Assembly: GCA_945865405.1 (NCBI GenBank)
Contig: CAMBDS010000004.1
Coordinates: 1 to 64,000 of the forward strand
Length of the DNA: 64,000 nt
Direction: 5' to 3'
Origin: Caldithrix abyssi DSM 13497
GTDB lineage: Bacteria; Electryoneota; AABM5-125-24; Hatepunaeales; Hatepunaeaceae
The position numbers were made by a program, and so were the translations under genes. Positions 26,945 to 36,163 of the stretch are shown here, one piece after another; position 1 is the first letter of the stretch, and every line of letters begins with the position of its first letter. The notes under the pieces are model-generated. The model searched no databases. It was not told the origin of the DNA and saw only the letters and a list, made by a program, of their open reading frames with translations.

Positions 26945-27923
26945 TAAATTTAACCCAATTTTTGTAGAGATCAGGAAGTTTTTTGTCAGTCGGGAAGAGA
27001 CACTCGTAGTCAGCCATTTCTTTCCTGACGGCGATGCGATTGGTTCCGTGATCGCCTTTAGTGGAATGCTCGAGCAATGGGGAATCCCCTACACACTTGC
27101 CATTGATGACGCATGTCCGGAAAAGTACTCATTTCTGGATGGATTCTCTTCGATTATCAATTTGAAGTCTACGCCGTTAAATCGTAAGTTTGACCGGGTT
27201 GTCATATTGGATGCGGGGGCAATTTCAAGAATAGGCTCGGCAAATGACTTGCTTGCGCCAAATTGTCAGATTCTGAATATCGATCATCACTTCACCGGCG
27301 ATATTTACGGCAATATTAATCTCGTTAATACAGATGCGGCGGCAACGTCTGAGATCCTATTCGATTTGTTTGTGGCACTTGATATTGAGATTACGAAAAA
27401 AATGGCAATGGCTCTCTTTACCGGCATTTTGACCGATACGGGTCGTTTCCGTTTTGCCAACACATCAAGCCATGCGATGCATGTTGCGGCTGAGTTACTT
27501 ACAAAAGGCGTCGATCCGGGGTTGCTGACCGAGAACATTTACTACAACTTGCCTGTCAGTCAGGCGGGCGCTATTGCGAAAGCGTTAAATTCGCTGGAAA
27601 TGCATCTCGGTGACCGGGTAAGCATGATCGGACTGGCAAGTTCTGATAAGGTAACTGATACCGAGGGGTTTGTCGAATATGCGGCTTCGATTAAGGATGT
27701 GTTACTTGCAGCATTTTATTGTGAACTCGAGCCGAACCTTTATAAGGTCTCGCTAAGATCACGGTGTGATGTCGATGTCAGTGCTGTTGCCAACGGATTT
27801 GGCGGTGGGGGGCACAAGAAAGCCTCTGGGTTCAGGTTTCGCGGGGATCTCACAAGTCTTAAAGCGAAGCTGATCGGCACTCTTGAAAAGTATCTGGATG
27901 CTGACGCTCTGACACATGGTTAA
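26922..27923 (+). CDS. nrnA: DHH-family phosphoesterase (NrnA-type nanoRNase/pAp phosphatase)
   Basis: A 333-residue bifunctional oligoribonuclease/pAp-phosphatase homologue that degrades very short RNAs. Motif I is FFPDGDAIGSVIAFSGM, motif III the namesake NIDHHFTGDIYG, with an Asp-rich VILDAGAISR region between, and a C-terminal DHHA1 domain ends in FGGGGHKKASGFRF. Metal-binding Asp and His residues appear complete. It starts inside rbfA; a slightly later TTG at 26937 is possible. The position between rbfA and truB is a common arrangement. Confidence 0.9.
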   Translation: MESKRLNSKFNPIFVEIRKFFVSREETLVVSHFFPDGDAIGSVIAFSGMLEQWGIPYTLAIDDACPEKYSFLDGFSSIINLKSTPLNRKFDRVVILDAGAISRIGSANDLLAPNCQILNIDHHFTGDIYGNINLVNTDAAATSEILFDLFVALDIEITKKMAMALFTGILTDTGRFRFANTSSHAMHVAAELLTKGVDPGLLTENIYYNLPVSQAGAIAKALNSLEMHLGDRVSMIGLASSDKVTDTEGFVEYAASIKDVLLAAFYCELEPNLYKVSLRSRCDVDVSAVANGFGGGGHKKASGFRFRGDLTSLKAKLIGTLEKYLDADALTHG

Positions 27924-27959
27924 CATTTCGTTTTTCAAGACTATCAATAGAATTGCCGG

Positions 27960-28643
27960 ATGACTTCTTCGTATGATGGAGCCATTGTTGCGGTCAACAA
28001 ACCGCCGGGAGTTAGCTCGTTTGGGGTGGTCAAGAAAATTCGATATGCATCAGGAATAAAGCGAGTTGGTCACGCCGGAACGCTCGATCCATTTGCCGAA
28101 GGGGTGCTGGTTGTTGGAATTGGCAGGACGGCAACGAGGCAATTAGGCGAGGTTTGCAATCAGGAAAAAGAGTATCTTGCTGACGTCTGGTTGGGGGTAT
28201 TGACCGATACAGGTGATCCGACTGGTCAGATTATTGCAGGAGCGCCCGTTCCCGATTTGACTGCCGGGGATTACGAGCGAGTTTTTCAAGGCTTCATAGG
28301 TAACATCGAGCAAATTCCGCCGATTTATTCTGCGGTCAAGGTTGGAGGGCAGAGACTATACAAGCTTGCAAGAAAAGGAATTGAGGTCGTTCGGGCTCCG
28401 AGACCGGTTCAGGTTTTTGACATTAAGCTCACCAAAATAATTGAATTCGGGTTTCAGATGCACGTTACATGCTCTAAAGGGGCATATATTCGTGTCCTGG
28501 CAGAAGACATTGGGAGGGGATTGGGCACTGTGGCGCATCTGAAGAGACTGATTCGAACGAGGATTGGTAAATTCAATCTGGTAGAGTCTGAAGATTTGAC
28601 GGGATTTTGTGCAAAGCTTCAAGAAGGGCGAAGCGCGAGTTGA
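27960..28643 (+). CDS. truB: TruB, tRNA pseudouridine-55 synthase
   Basis: Makes pseudouridine 55 in the T-loop of tRNAs. The catalytic Asp is in GHAGTLDPFAEGVLVVGIG; KPPGVSSFGVVKKIR and YSAVKVGGQRLYKLARKG are also typical, as is CSKGAYIRVLAEDIGRGLG. At 227 residues it ends soon after the core, without a full PUA-type C-terminal domain, which is common outside proteobacteria. Its stop shares a base with the ribF start. Confidence 0.96.
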   Translation: MTSSYDGAIVAVNKPPGVSSFGVVKKIRYASGIKRVGHAGTLDPFAEGVLVVGIGRTATRQLGEVCNQEKEYLADVWLGVLTDTGDPTGQIIAGAPVPDLTAGDYERVFQGFIGNIEQIPPIYSAVKVGGQRLYKLARKGIEVVRAPRPVQVFDIKLTKIIEFGFQMHVTCSKGAYIRVLAEDIGRGLGTVAHLKRLIRTRIGKFNLVESEDLTGFCAKLQEGRSAS

Positions 28644-29626
28644 TGCAGATATTCGATGGTTTGGACAATGTTCCGCCTTGTAGCTCAGCAAGCGTAACGG
28701 TTGGCTCTTTCGACGGTCTCCATCTCGGGCACCAGAAGATAGTAAGCTTGATGCAAGAGGCAAATTCCGGGCCGATTACAGTATTGACGTTTGAACCTCA
28801 TCCACAGACCGTCGTTCGACCTGACATTCCGCCGCCATCGCAGTTAACGAGTAGGGCGGAGCGGATAGAGTTGTTTCGTCAGATCGGTATCGAACATTTG
28901 GTTTTCGCTAAATTTGATCTGGCATTCGCTGCTATGAGTGCCGCAGAGTATGTTCGAGAAGTGCTTGTCAAATCACTCGGGGCAAAAAAACTATTCACAG
29001 GGCCGAATCACAGATTTGGCAAAGATCGACTGGGGAACGTCGAGCTACTGATTGAGATGTCTATCGCGCTAGGCTTCGAAGTGTCGGTCGTTGAGCCAGT
29101 TATGATTGGCGATGAAGTGATCTCCTCAAGTAGGATTCGCAAGAAGCTTTTGGCGGGCGACGCAACTACAGCGCACCTAATGTTGGGAAAGCCCTATTAT
29201 CTGGTAGGTACGGTTATCAGAGGAGAAGGCAGGGGACGGAAACTCGGCTTTCCAACGGCTAACCTTAGCAACATTGCTGAGGGCAAATTGATGCCACCGC
29301 CGGGGATTTACTCAACAGTGACTGAGGTCGAGGGAGAGCGATGGCCATCCGTTTCCCATATTGGACCGCGACCAACGTTTTCTGGAGCAATCCCCACTAT
29401 CGAATCTCATTTGATTGGGTTCGAGGGCGATCTGTACGGACGTGAAATCAAAATTGGTTTGGTAGGGAAGTTAAGGGATGTTGTGGCTTTTTCAGGAATT
29501 GGGCCACTAATAGAACAAATGGAAATTGATAGGATGATGGCTTCAGATAATCTGGATGAGATGGGGTACAGGAAATTAACAGACGATAAATTGCTCAGTT
29601 TGACAGAAAACTGGTCGATAATTTAA
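28643..29626 (+). CDS. ribF: RibF, bifunctional riboflavin kinase / FAD synthetase
   Basis: Makes FMN and FAD from riboflavin. From ATG 28643 (327 residues) it has the nucleotidyltransferase domain first (VGSFDGLHLGHQKI, EPHPQTVVRPD, TGPNHRFGKDR, SSSRIRKKLLAGD) and the kinase domain second (IRGEGRGRKLGFPTANLS, PPPGIYSTVTEV, IESHLIGFEGDLYGREI). The ATG overlaps the truB stop by one base, so coupling is likely; the longer reading from 28607 lies inside truB. Standard length and layout. Confidence 0.96.
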   Translation: MQIFDGLDNVPPCSSASVTVGSFDGLHLGHQKIVSLMQEANSGPITVLTFEPHPQTVVRPDIPPPSQLTSRAERIELFRQIGIEHLVFAKFDLAFAAMSAAEYVREVLVKSLGAKKLFTGPNHRFGKDRLGNVELLIEMSIALGFEVSVVEPVMIGDEVISSSRIRKKLLAGDATTAHLMLGKPYYLVGTVIRGEGRGRKLGFPTANLSNIAEGKLMPPPGIYSTVTEVEGERWPSVSHIGPRPTFSGAIPTIESHLIGFEGDLYGREIKIGLVGKLRDVVAFSGIGPLIEQMEIDRMMASDNLDEMGYRKLTDDKLLSLTENWSII

Positions 29627-29679
29627 ATTTTGCATTAACAATCGAATTTATTCGATAACTCAATTTGTTTGTAAGGAGT

Positions 29680-29695
29680 CCCGTTACCCAACGGG
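29680..29695 (+). promoter_or_regulatory. rpsO: Small GC hairpin followed by U-run in the rpsO leader
   Basis: CCCGTT (29680-29685) pairs with AACGGG (29690-29695) around an ACCC loop, followed by TTTTA. It sits 27 bases before the rpsO ATG, after ribF. It could be a weak terminator or part of the S15 autoregulatory leader; S15 is known to bind its own mRNA leader with lineage-specific folds. Its role is inferred from position alone. Confidence 0.45.
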
Positions 29696-29721
29696 TTTTA
29701 GGAAGGTGAAAGGAAGAAGAA

Positions 29722-29991
29722 ATGGCTGATTTGGCTACTATTAATCAGGAAATGATTTCGCTGTATGGTGCTTCACCGACTGACACCGGTCGGAGCGAAG
29801 TACAGGTTGCGATCTTGACAGCGCGAATCAATTCTTTGACGGATCATTTTAAGTCACATTCCAAAGATCATCATAGTCGTCGCGGATTGCTGAAGTTAGT
29901 AGGTCGCCGCCGTCGTTTGTTGAAGTATCTTGCGGAACAAGACATCGGGCGCTACCGCGCCATTATTGATCGGCTTGGCCTGCGTCGATAG
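29722..29991 (+). CDS. rpsO: RpsO, 30S ribosomal protein S15
   Basis: The 89-residue primary rRNA-binding protein of the 30S subunit. The signature is complete: GSPEVQ-like [40 protein letters not shown] in two overlapping stretches, and LLKYL followed by the [12 protein letters not shown] end. GGAAG repeats give a purine-rich ribosome site just before the ATG. It is followed by the pnp leader hairpin, as in many bacteria. Confidence 0.97.
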   Translation: MADLATINQEMISLYGASPTDTGRSEVQVAILTARINSLTDHFKSHSKDHHSRRGLLKLVGRRRRLLKYLAEQDIGRYRAIIDRLGLRR

Positions 29992-29995
29992 TATC

Positions 29996-30036
29996 ACCAG
30001 TCGGAGAGAGAGATTTATCTTGCCTCTTCGACTGGT
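29996..30036 (+). ncRNA. rpsO-pnp intergenic hairpin (candidate RNase III site)
   Basis: ACCAGTCGGAGAG (29996-30008) and CTCTTCGACTGGT (30024-30036) form a 13-bp stem with a single mismatch and a 15-base loop, immediately after the S15 stop. In E. coli an equivalent stem in the pnp leader is cut by RNase III and underlies PNPase autoregulation. The same role here is inferred from position and shape, not shown. Confidence 0.55.
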
Positions 30037-30089
30037 CATGATTATCCCGCAGGGGCCGGAAGGAAAACGGAGTAAGGAGAAAGCAGAGA

Positions 30090-32270
30090 GTGATTGTAAC
30101 ACGAGAAATCGAAATCGGTGGTCGAATCCTGAAGGTAATTCTTGGGAAGACCGCCAAACAAGCCGATGGCGCCGCCTGGGTGCAGTACGGCGACACAGTA
30201 TTACACATTGCGGCAGTGTCCGCAAGGACACAACGTGAAGGGTTGGATTTCCTCCCCTTAACGGTTGACTACCGCGAGAAATATTTTGCGGCAGGGAAAA
30301 TTCCCGGTGGATTCTTCAAGCGTGAAGGAAGACCTCACGAAAAAGAAATTCTCGCCGCACGGATGATCGACAGGCCGATCAGGCCGTTGTTCCCGGAGGG
30401 TTATGCCTACGAAACGCAAGTTCTGGCCATTGTTATCTCGGCAGATCTTGAAAACGATGCTGAAGTTTTGGGTCCGATTGCAGCCTCGATTGCCTTGAAC
30501 ATTTCCGATATCCCGGTTGACGACGTAGTCGCCTCGGTTCGCGTCGGGATGATAGGCAGCGAGTACATTATTAATCCGACCAACAGCCAGCTTCTTGAAA
30601 GCCGGTTATCACTGTACCTTGTAGGAAGTCTTGAAGACATTACGATGGTTGAGGGCTATGCCAAAGAAGTTTCGAATCAAGAATTGATCGACGCCATCTT
30701 CTATGGACACGAATTCATCAAGAAGATCGTCCAGTTCCAGAACGAACTCATTGCACTGGTTCGCAAACCGACCCGCTCTTACACTGTCAATCAAAAAGAT
30801 CCCGAACTCGCCGCCAAAGTCAAGCAATTGGCCGTTGCGGAAGTTACAACCATATGTAAATCGACTGACAAGTCGGAGCGCAAGGATCGCACTTCTGCCT
30901 TGATTGACCGTTTGGTCACCGAGACAGGGGCTGAGACAACCAAGATCGGTGAGATCAAGGCCGCTGTCAAGGAGATGATGAAGCACGAAGTTCGCCACAA
31001 TATCCTTGAGAACAACGTCCGAATCGACGGCCGTAGCGACGTCGATATCCGAGCGATTGAGTGCGAAGTCGGCTTGCTTCCACGAGCCCATGGTTCCGCT
31101 TTGTTCACACGAGGCCAGACCCAGGCTCTCGCCAGTGCTACACTTGGCACCAAGCTTGACGAACAGAAGATCGATAATTTGGACGAGAACGGCTATAAGA
31201 AGTATATGCTTCACTACGCCTTCCCGCCCTATTCGACTGGTGAAGTCAAGAATTCGTTCGGCGTGTCCCGCCGCGAAGTTGGCCACGGCAAGCTTGGCGA
31301 ACGGGCTATCGAAGCAGTTCTTCCGGCTTGGGAAGACTTCCCCTATACTGTCCGTGTAACCTCTGACATCTTTGAGTCGAACGGTTCATCATCAATGGCA
31401 TCTGTCTGCGCCGGTTCACTCGCGTTAATGGACGCAGGTGTGCCGATCAAGAAGGCTGTCGCCGGTATCGCCATGGGACTCATCAAGGAAGGCGATAAGA
31501 CTCGTATCCTGACCGATATACTCGGTGATGAAGATCATCTCGGCGATATGGACTTTAAGGTCGCCGGAACACGCGACGGAATCACATCGTTCCAGATGGA
31601 CATCAAGATCAAAGGCATCTCCGCCGATCTAATGGCACGGGCATTGACACAGGCTCGCGACGCTCGTCACCAGATCCTTGATATCATGGACAGAACAATC
31701 GAGCGTTCACGTTCTGATATTTCACCGTTCGCACCTAAGTTTTTGATCGTCAAGATACCGGTTGACCGGATAGGCGCACTCATTGGCCCTGGTGGCAAGA
31801 ACATCCGCTCAATCATCGCGGATACAGGCGCGACTATCGACGTCGAAGACGACGGCACCGTCCGTATTGGTGCAGTCGATGGACCTTCTGCCGAGGCTGC
31901 AAGGCTTCGCGTTGAGTCGATCACCGCTGTTCCAGAGGTAGGCAAGGTCTATCACGGGACAGTCAAGCGGATCATGGACTTCGGCGCGTTCGTCGAAATT
32001 ATCCCCGGTCTTGAAGGATTGATGCACGTCTCACAGATCGACATCAAGCGAGTTGAGCGAGTTACCGACTACTTCCAGGTAGGCGACAAAGTTGACGTCA
32101 AGCTTCTGAAGATCGATGACGCCGGGAAACTCGACCTTTCGCACAAGGTCTTGATGGAAGGCTATGAAGGAAGTGAAGACGCCGAACGCAACCGCTCACG
32201 AGGTGGTGGCGGTGGCGGCGGTGGTGGCGGGTTCAGCCGCGGTGGCGGCGACCGTGGCAGAGGACGGTAA
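30090..32270 (+). CDS. pnp: Polynucleotide phosphorylase (PNPase)
   Basis: Phosphorolytic 3'-5' exoribonuclease of the RNA decay machinery. The 726-residue protein starts at GTG 30090. It has two RNase PH-like domains (FFKREGRPHEKEIL and RMIDRPIRPLFPEG in the first; VRIDGRSDVDIRAIECEVG and GSALFTRGQTQALA in the second), the catalytic region SNGSSSMASVCAGSLALMDA, the KH domain (IPVDRIGALIGPGGKNIRSI) and the S1 domain (VYHGTVKRIMDFGAFVEIIP). The C-terminus is a Gly/Arg tail: a run of ten glycines then FSRGGGDRGRGR. Such a tail is not part of the core enzyme and probably adds RNA binding. Preceded by the intergenic hairpin. Confidence 0.97.
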   Translation: MIVTREIEIGGRILKVILGKTAKQADGAAWVQYGDTVLHIAAVSARTQREGLDFLPLTVDYREKYFAAGKIPGGFFKREGRPHEKEILAARMIDRPIRPLFPEGYAYETQVLAIVISADLENDAEVLGPIAASIALNISDIPVDDVVASVRVGMIGSEYIINPTNSQLLESRLSLYLVGSLEDITMVEGYAKEVSNQELIDAIFYGHEFIKKIVQFQNELIALVRKPTRSYTVNQKDPELAAKVKQLAVAEVTTICKSTDKSERKDRTSALIDRLVTETGAETTKIGEIKAAVKEMMKHEVRHNILENNVRIDGRSDVDIRAIECEVGLLPRAHGSALFTRGQTQALASATLGTKLDEQKIDNLDENGYKKYMLHYAFPPYSTGEVKNSFGVSRREVGHGKLGERAIEAVLPAWEDFPYTVRVTSDIFESNGSSSMASVCAGSLALMDAGVPIKKAVAGIAMGLIKEGDKTRILTDILGDEDHLGDMDFKVAGTRDGITSFQMDIKIKGISADLMARALTQARDARHQILDIMDRTIERSRSDISPFAPKFLIVKIPVDRIGALIGPGGKNIRSIIADTGATIDVEDDGTVRIGAVDGPSAEAARLRVESITAVPEVGKVYHGTVKRIMDFGAFVEIIPGLEGLMHVSQIDIKRVERVTDYFQVGDKVDVKLLKIDDAGKLDLSHKVLMEGYEGSEDAERNRSRGGGGGGGGGGFSRGGGDRGRGR

Positions 32271-32272
32271 CA

Positions 32273-33529
32273 TTGGCAAAGGCTTCGCCTATACGCAATG
32301 GGATTTACCGAAAGACGCAACTTGAGAGCGGAGTGCGGGTCGTCACTGAGACGATGCCGCACGTCCACTCTCTTGCTATCGGTATCTGGTTCGACACCGG
32401 CAGCCGGGATGAACCGGAACAACTTGCCGGGATCTCCCATTACCTTGAACACATGAATTTCAAAGGCACACCTTCCAGAAGTGCCGCAGTTATCCCCCGA
32501 CAGATCGAAGGTCGTGGCGGGCATTTGAATGCCTTTACAGGGCCAGAGACGACTTGTTTCTACGCTCGCGTCATCAGTGAACACCTTCGAGACGCTGTAG
32601 AAGTGCTTTCGGATATTACCCAGAACTCACTTTACGAGACCGAAGAGGTTGACCGCGAGCGAGGGGTGATCCTCGAAGAACTTAAGAATAACGAAGACAC
32701 TCCCGATGAATTGATCTTCGATCATTTCATGGATGAGGTCTTCGCCGGCGATCCTCTCGGCAGGCCGGTGATCGGCACGAGGGAAGCACTCGCCAGAATC
32801 GATCAGGCGGCGCTGAAGAGCTATCGTGCGGCCCGGTACAACGGTTCGCGGGTGCTGGTAGTGGCGGCAGGTTACCTTGACCACGATAGACTGGCGAAAA
32901 TGATCGATTCCCGGTTTCGCAAGGAAGAGACGGCCGACAGGACGACGAGGAAGATTGCACCATTAGAAAGTTCAGTTTTGCGGCATGAGCATACAACCAC
33001 GACTCAACAGACGCATATACTGTATGGAACCCGAAGCATCGCCTACAATGACGAGCGGAAGTATCCGCTGATGGTGTTAAACGCGTTGCTCGGCGGTGGG
33101 GCAAGCTCGCGGTTGTTTCAGCGTATTCGCGAACGTCACGGTCTTGCCTATTCTGTTTATAGCTTCATGAACAATCTCGGCGATACTGGTATCTTCGGCG
33201 TCTATGCCGGGACCGAGCCGAAACGAGCCGAAAAAGCGTTGGCTTTGATCGAAAAAGAGATCCGCCTCGTTTGCCGTGAACCGATCTCCAAGCGCGAGAT
33301 AACTCATTTCAAGGAACAGTTGAAAGGTAGTCTCTTGCTGGGTCTCGAATCGCCCTCGAGCATGATGCATCGCCTCGCCAAGATGGAACTCTATACTGGT
33401 AAATGGTATGCAATCGACGATGTTGTAAAACGAATCGATGCGGTGACTCCAGAAATGGTACAAGAGACCGCGAGAGATCTGCTGGAACGCCAACCGGTCT
33501 TCACGACGATATTGAAGCCTAACGCATGA
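32273..33529 (+). CDS. M16 family zinc metalloprotease (pitrilysin-like)
   Basis: A 418-residue member of the processing-peptidase type (M16B). The inverted zinc motif HxxEH is HYLEHMNFKGT near residue 50, and the downstream Glu is in YETEEVDRERGVILEELKNN. The second half begins near TTTQQTHILYG and contains GGGASSRLFQRIRERHGLAYSV, the glycine-rich loop of the partner domain with the conserved Arg and Tyr. Starts with TTG two bases after the pnp stop. It is found next to pnp in many bacteria; substrate unknown. Confidence 0.94.
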   Translation: MAKASPIRNGIYRKTQLESGVRVVTETMPHVHSLAIGIWFDTGSRDEPEQLAGISHYLEHMNFKGTPSRSAAVIPRQIEGRGGHLNAFTGPETTCFYARVISEHLRDAVEVLSDITQNSLYETEEVDRERGVILEELKNNEDTPDELIFDHFMDEVFAGDPLGRPVIGTREALARIDQAALKSYRAARYNGSRVLVVAAGYLDHDRLAKMIDSRFRKEETADRTTRKIAPLESSVLRHEHTTTTQQTHILYGTRSIAYNDERKYPLMVLNALLGGGASSRLFQRIRERHGLAYSVYSFMNNLGDTGIFGVYAGTEPKRAEKALALIEKEIRLVCREPISKREITHFKEQLKGSLLLGLESPSSMMHRLAKMELYTGKWYAIDDVVKRIDAVTPEMVQETARDLLERQPVFTTILKPNA

Positions 33530-33564
33530 TTTATATCAGTATAACTTTCACAAACTACATTTAA

Positions 33565-34770
33565 TTGAGCCAGAATACCTCTATCCGCCCAGCCCAACGG
33601 ACCAATAATATCACTTATGCCGTTCGGGACATTGTTGTCCTAGCCGATCAAGTCGCCAAGACCGGCAAAGAGATGCTCTATCTGAATATCGGCGATCCAA
33701 ACAAGTTTGACTTCGAGACACCTCCTCATATCCTCGAAGCTGCTCATCAGGCAATGCTTGCCAATAAGAACGGCTACGCGCCATCGTCCGGGACAAAGGA
33801 AGCCGTCGATGCCATTGAGTGTTACGCTCGTCGCAAGGGTATCGACAACATCCTCGACATATTTGTGACTCATGGGGCTTCCGAAGCGATTGAACTCTGT
33901 CTGACCGGTTTAGTCGATCCGGGGGACAATGTCCTCACTCCGTCACCGGGTTATCCGCTTTACACCGCAGTACTTTCCAAAATCGGCGCGGTCGAAAACC
34001 CCTACTATCTCGATGAAGAAAACGGCTGGCAACCGTCGCTTGCGGATATCGTAGCAAAAATCGATGCGAAAACCAAAGCGATAGTCCTGATCAATCCCAA
34101 CAATCCGACCGGTTCGAATTGCTCTAAGGAATTGTTGATTGGCTTGTTGAATATCGCCAAGGAACGCAATCTGGTGATCTTCGCCGATGAAATTTACGAC
34201 CAGTTGCTGTTCGATGATGCTGAACACACGTCAATCGCATCTCTTGATAAAGATGCACCAATCATCACTTTCTGCGGGCTTTCCAAGAACTACCTCGGTC
34301 CCGGACTGCGGATAGGGTGGGGGATCTTCAGCGGTGACCGGGCGGTACTTGGTGATTACATCGAGGCAGTCAACAAGATGTTGCGAGCGCGACTCTGCGC
34401 CAATCACCCACTGATGTATTCGATCAAACCTGCCTTAGAGGGCGATCAGTCGCATCTGAAGGTTATCATTGAGAAGCTTACCCGTCGACGCGACCTTACT
34501 TTCAAGATGCTGAATAATGGGGCAGGACTGTCTTGCGTCAAACCGGGTGGAGCGTTCTACGCCTTCCCGAAAATTGACATCGATGGTGACGATCAGGACT
34601 TCGTGAAGGAGTTGCTTAAGGCGACCGGAGTAGTCGTTGTGCACGGTAGTGGCTTCGGTCAGAAGCCGGGAACGCATCATTTTAGGGTCGTCTTTTTGCC
34701 GCCAGAGGAGATCTTGACAAAAGCCTACACGGCAATTGCTGAATTTCTTCTTCAATACCGTAATAGGTAA
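33565..34770 (+). CDS. PLP-dependent aminotransferase (class I/II, AlaA-like)
   Basis: Fold-type I aminotransferase of 401 residues. Seen are NIGDPNKFDF near the N-terminus, SSGTKEAVDAI, the substrate/PLP segments PSPGYPLYTAV and LINPNNPTGSNCSKE, FADEIYDQLLFD, and the PLP lysine in FCGLSKNYLGPGLRIGW. The overall pattern is closest to the glutamate-pyruvate (alanine) aminotransferases, but substrate cannot be confirmed. It starts with TTG at 33565 without an evident ribosome site. dut follows 14 bases later. Confidence 0.88.
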   Translation: MSQNTSIRPAQRTNNITYAVRDIVVLADQVAKTGKEMLYLNIGDPNKFDFETPPHILEAAHQAMLANKNGYAPSSGTKEAVDAIECYARRKGIDNILDIFVTHGASEAIELCLTGLVDPGDNVLTPSPGYPLYTAVLSKIGAVENPYYLDEENGWQPSLADIVAKIDAKTKAIVLINPNNPTGSNCSKELLIGLLNIAKERNLVIFADEIYDQLLFDDAEHTSIASLDKDAPIITFCGLSKNYLGPGLRIGWGIFSGDRAVLGDYIEAVNKMLRARLCANHPLMYSIKPALEGDQSHLKVIIEKLTRRRDLTFKMLNNGAGLSCVKPGGAFYAFPKIDIDGDDQDFVKELLKATGVVVVHGSGFGQKPGTHHFRVVFLPPEEILTKAYTAIAEFLLQYRNR

Positions 34771-34784
34771 AATAGAAACTCCTC

Positions 34785-35240
34785 ATGTCAGTAAACTCCA
34801 TTTCGGTTGAGATTTTACGCCTTCCCCATGCCAGCGACTTGCCTCTACCAGAGTACGCAAGCGCAGGCGCGGCTGGAGTCGATCTCCGTGCCGCTGTGAA
34901 TGAAGATTTGGTGGTTGCTTCAGGCAAAACGATGGCTATTCCAACTGGTCTTCAGATAGCCTTGCCAGAGGGGTTTGAAGCACAAGTACGACCTCGTAGC
35001 GGGCTTGCGTTGAAAAACTCGATAGGCGTCTTGAACTCTCCCGGCACAATCGACAGTGATTATCGCGGCGAGATAAAGGTCATCCTATCCAATTTTGGCA
35101 CCGAACCTTTCATCATCCATCGTGGTGACCGAATTGCGCAGATGGTTGTTGCCCGATATGAAAAAGTCGTCTGGCAGATTGCAACCGAGCTTTCCGGCAC
35201 CGTGCGAGGCGATGGCGGGTTTGGACACACCGGACGTTAA
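34785..35240 (+). CDS. dut: Dut, dUTP diphosphatase
   Basis: Trimeric dUTPase of 151 residues that keeps dUTP low and makes dUMP. The five motifs are present: AGAAGVDLRA (I), RPRSGLALKNSIGVLNSPGT (II and III with the catalytic Asp in IDSDYRGEI), GDRIAQMVV (IV) and the C-terminal GDGGFGHTGR (V) with the Phe that stacks on uracil. Fully normal. Between the aminotransferase and the deacetylase. Confidence 0.97.
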   Translation: MSVNSISVEILRLPHASDLPLPEYASAGAAGVDLRAAVNEDLVVASGKTMAIPTGLQIALPEGFEAQVRPRSGLALKNSIGVLNSPGTIDSDYRGEIKVILSNFGTEPFIIHRGDRIAQMVVARYEKVVWQIATELSGTVRGDGGFGHTGR

Positions 35241-35295
35241 CTTGCGGCTTTAACACGTACCAATTTACCTGATTCCTTTCACCTCGTGACTCAAT

Positions 35296-36081
35296 TTGAA
35301 CTCTCCCCCCATACTTCTCTATCACAAAATAACCCGTGGCTGGGATGTCAGTGTTACACTTACTTCACCAAGTGCACTACGGTCGCAGATGCGACGGCTC
35401 TTCGAGGCTGGATGGAAGGGTGTGCCGTTACGAGAGTGGAACGGATCTGAAAAAGAGTTTGTGATTGCGTTCGATGATGGTTATCAATGTGTCGGCGACC
35501 ACGCAGTCGAAATTCTTGCAGAGTTCGGCTTTCGGGCGTCAGTCTTCTTTCCAACCGGGTACTTGGGCAAGACAAACGACTGGGATCATCAGGTTTACGG
35601 GTTGAAGTTTAAGCACCTCGACAGGACGGGATTAAAGCGATTGGTTGATGCTGGCTGGGAGTTAGGTTCACATACGGTTTCCCATCTTTCCCTTCTCGAT
35701 ATCGCTTACGAACGAGTTGAACGAGAATTGGTGAATTCGAAAGCTGTGCTTGAGGACACCTCAGGGCAGAGCGTTGTCTCTATCTCTTTTCCCTTTGGAC
35801 GATACAACCAGAGTATTCTCGATCAGGCGATTGCCGCCGGATATAAGTTGGGGATTGCGCCAAGATTAATAGAAAATGTCACTACTGACGACCGTTTCAA
35901 GGTTTATGAAGCAGACGCCGTCTATATGTGGGACAGATTTGCGAACCTTCAGGGAAGGCTATTGCGCACCGGAGCCGTCTATCGATTTGGCAGATATTTC
36001 AGGAAGATCGTCAACCGGGCAAGTGCCGGGACGGTTATCTATCAACGATTGGCTTCGACCGGCAGTAAAAACTTGCCATAG
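35296..36081 (+). CDS. Polysaccharide deacetylase family protein
   Basis: NodB-homology (carbohydrate esterase 4) protein, 261 residues. The catalytic/metal motifs are FDDGY (near residue 58) with its two Asp residues, and SHTVSHLSLLD (H-x3-H ligands, near residue 122); SFPFGRYNQSI is the later motif. There is no signal peptide, so a cytoplasmic or membrane-associated role in surface polysaccharide making is possible; the sugar substrate is unknown. Start is TTG at 35296. Its end overlaps a candidate promoter for merR. Confidence 0.87.
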   Translation: MNSPPILLYHKITRGWDVSVTLTSPSALRSQMRRLFEAGWKGVPLREWNGSEKEFVIAFDDGYQCVGDHAVEILAEFGFRASVFFPTGYLGKTNDWDHQVYGLKFKHLDRTGLKRLVDAGWELGSHTVSHLSLLDIAYERVERELVNSKAVLEDTSGQSVVSISFPFGRYNQSILDQAIAAGYKLGIAPRLIENVTTDDRFKVYEADAVYMWDRFANLQGRLLRTGAVYRFGRYFRKIVNRASAGTVIYQRLASTGSKNLP

Positions 36082-36101
36082 CAGGTACGATCAGTTATAT
36101 T
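36073..36101 (+). promoter_or_regulatory. Candidate promoter for the MerR gene and tRNA-Pro
   Basis: TTGCCA (36073-36078) and TATATT (36096-36101) are 17 bases apart; the -35 overlaps the last codons of the deacetylase gene. It would give a ~55-base leader to the MerR gene, which has a strong AGGGGG ribosome site. Supported by base matching only. Confidence 0.5.
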
Positions 36102-36163
36102 AAGTCTCGGGCGGGGAATCAGGGCAGTTAATTAATGCAACCCTTTAGTAACATCAGGGGGCT

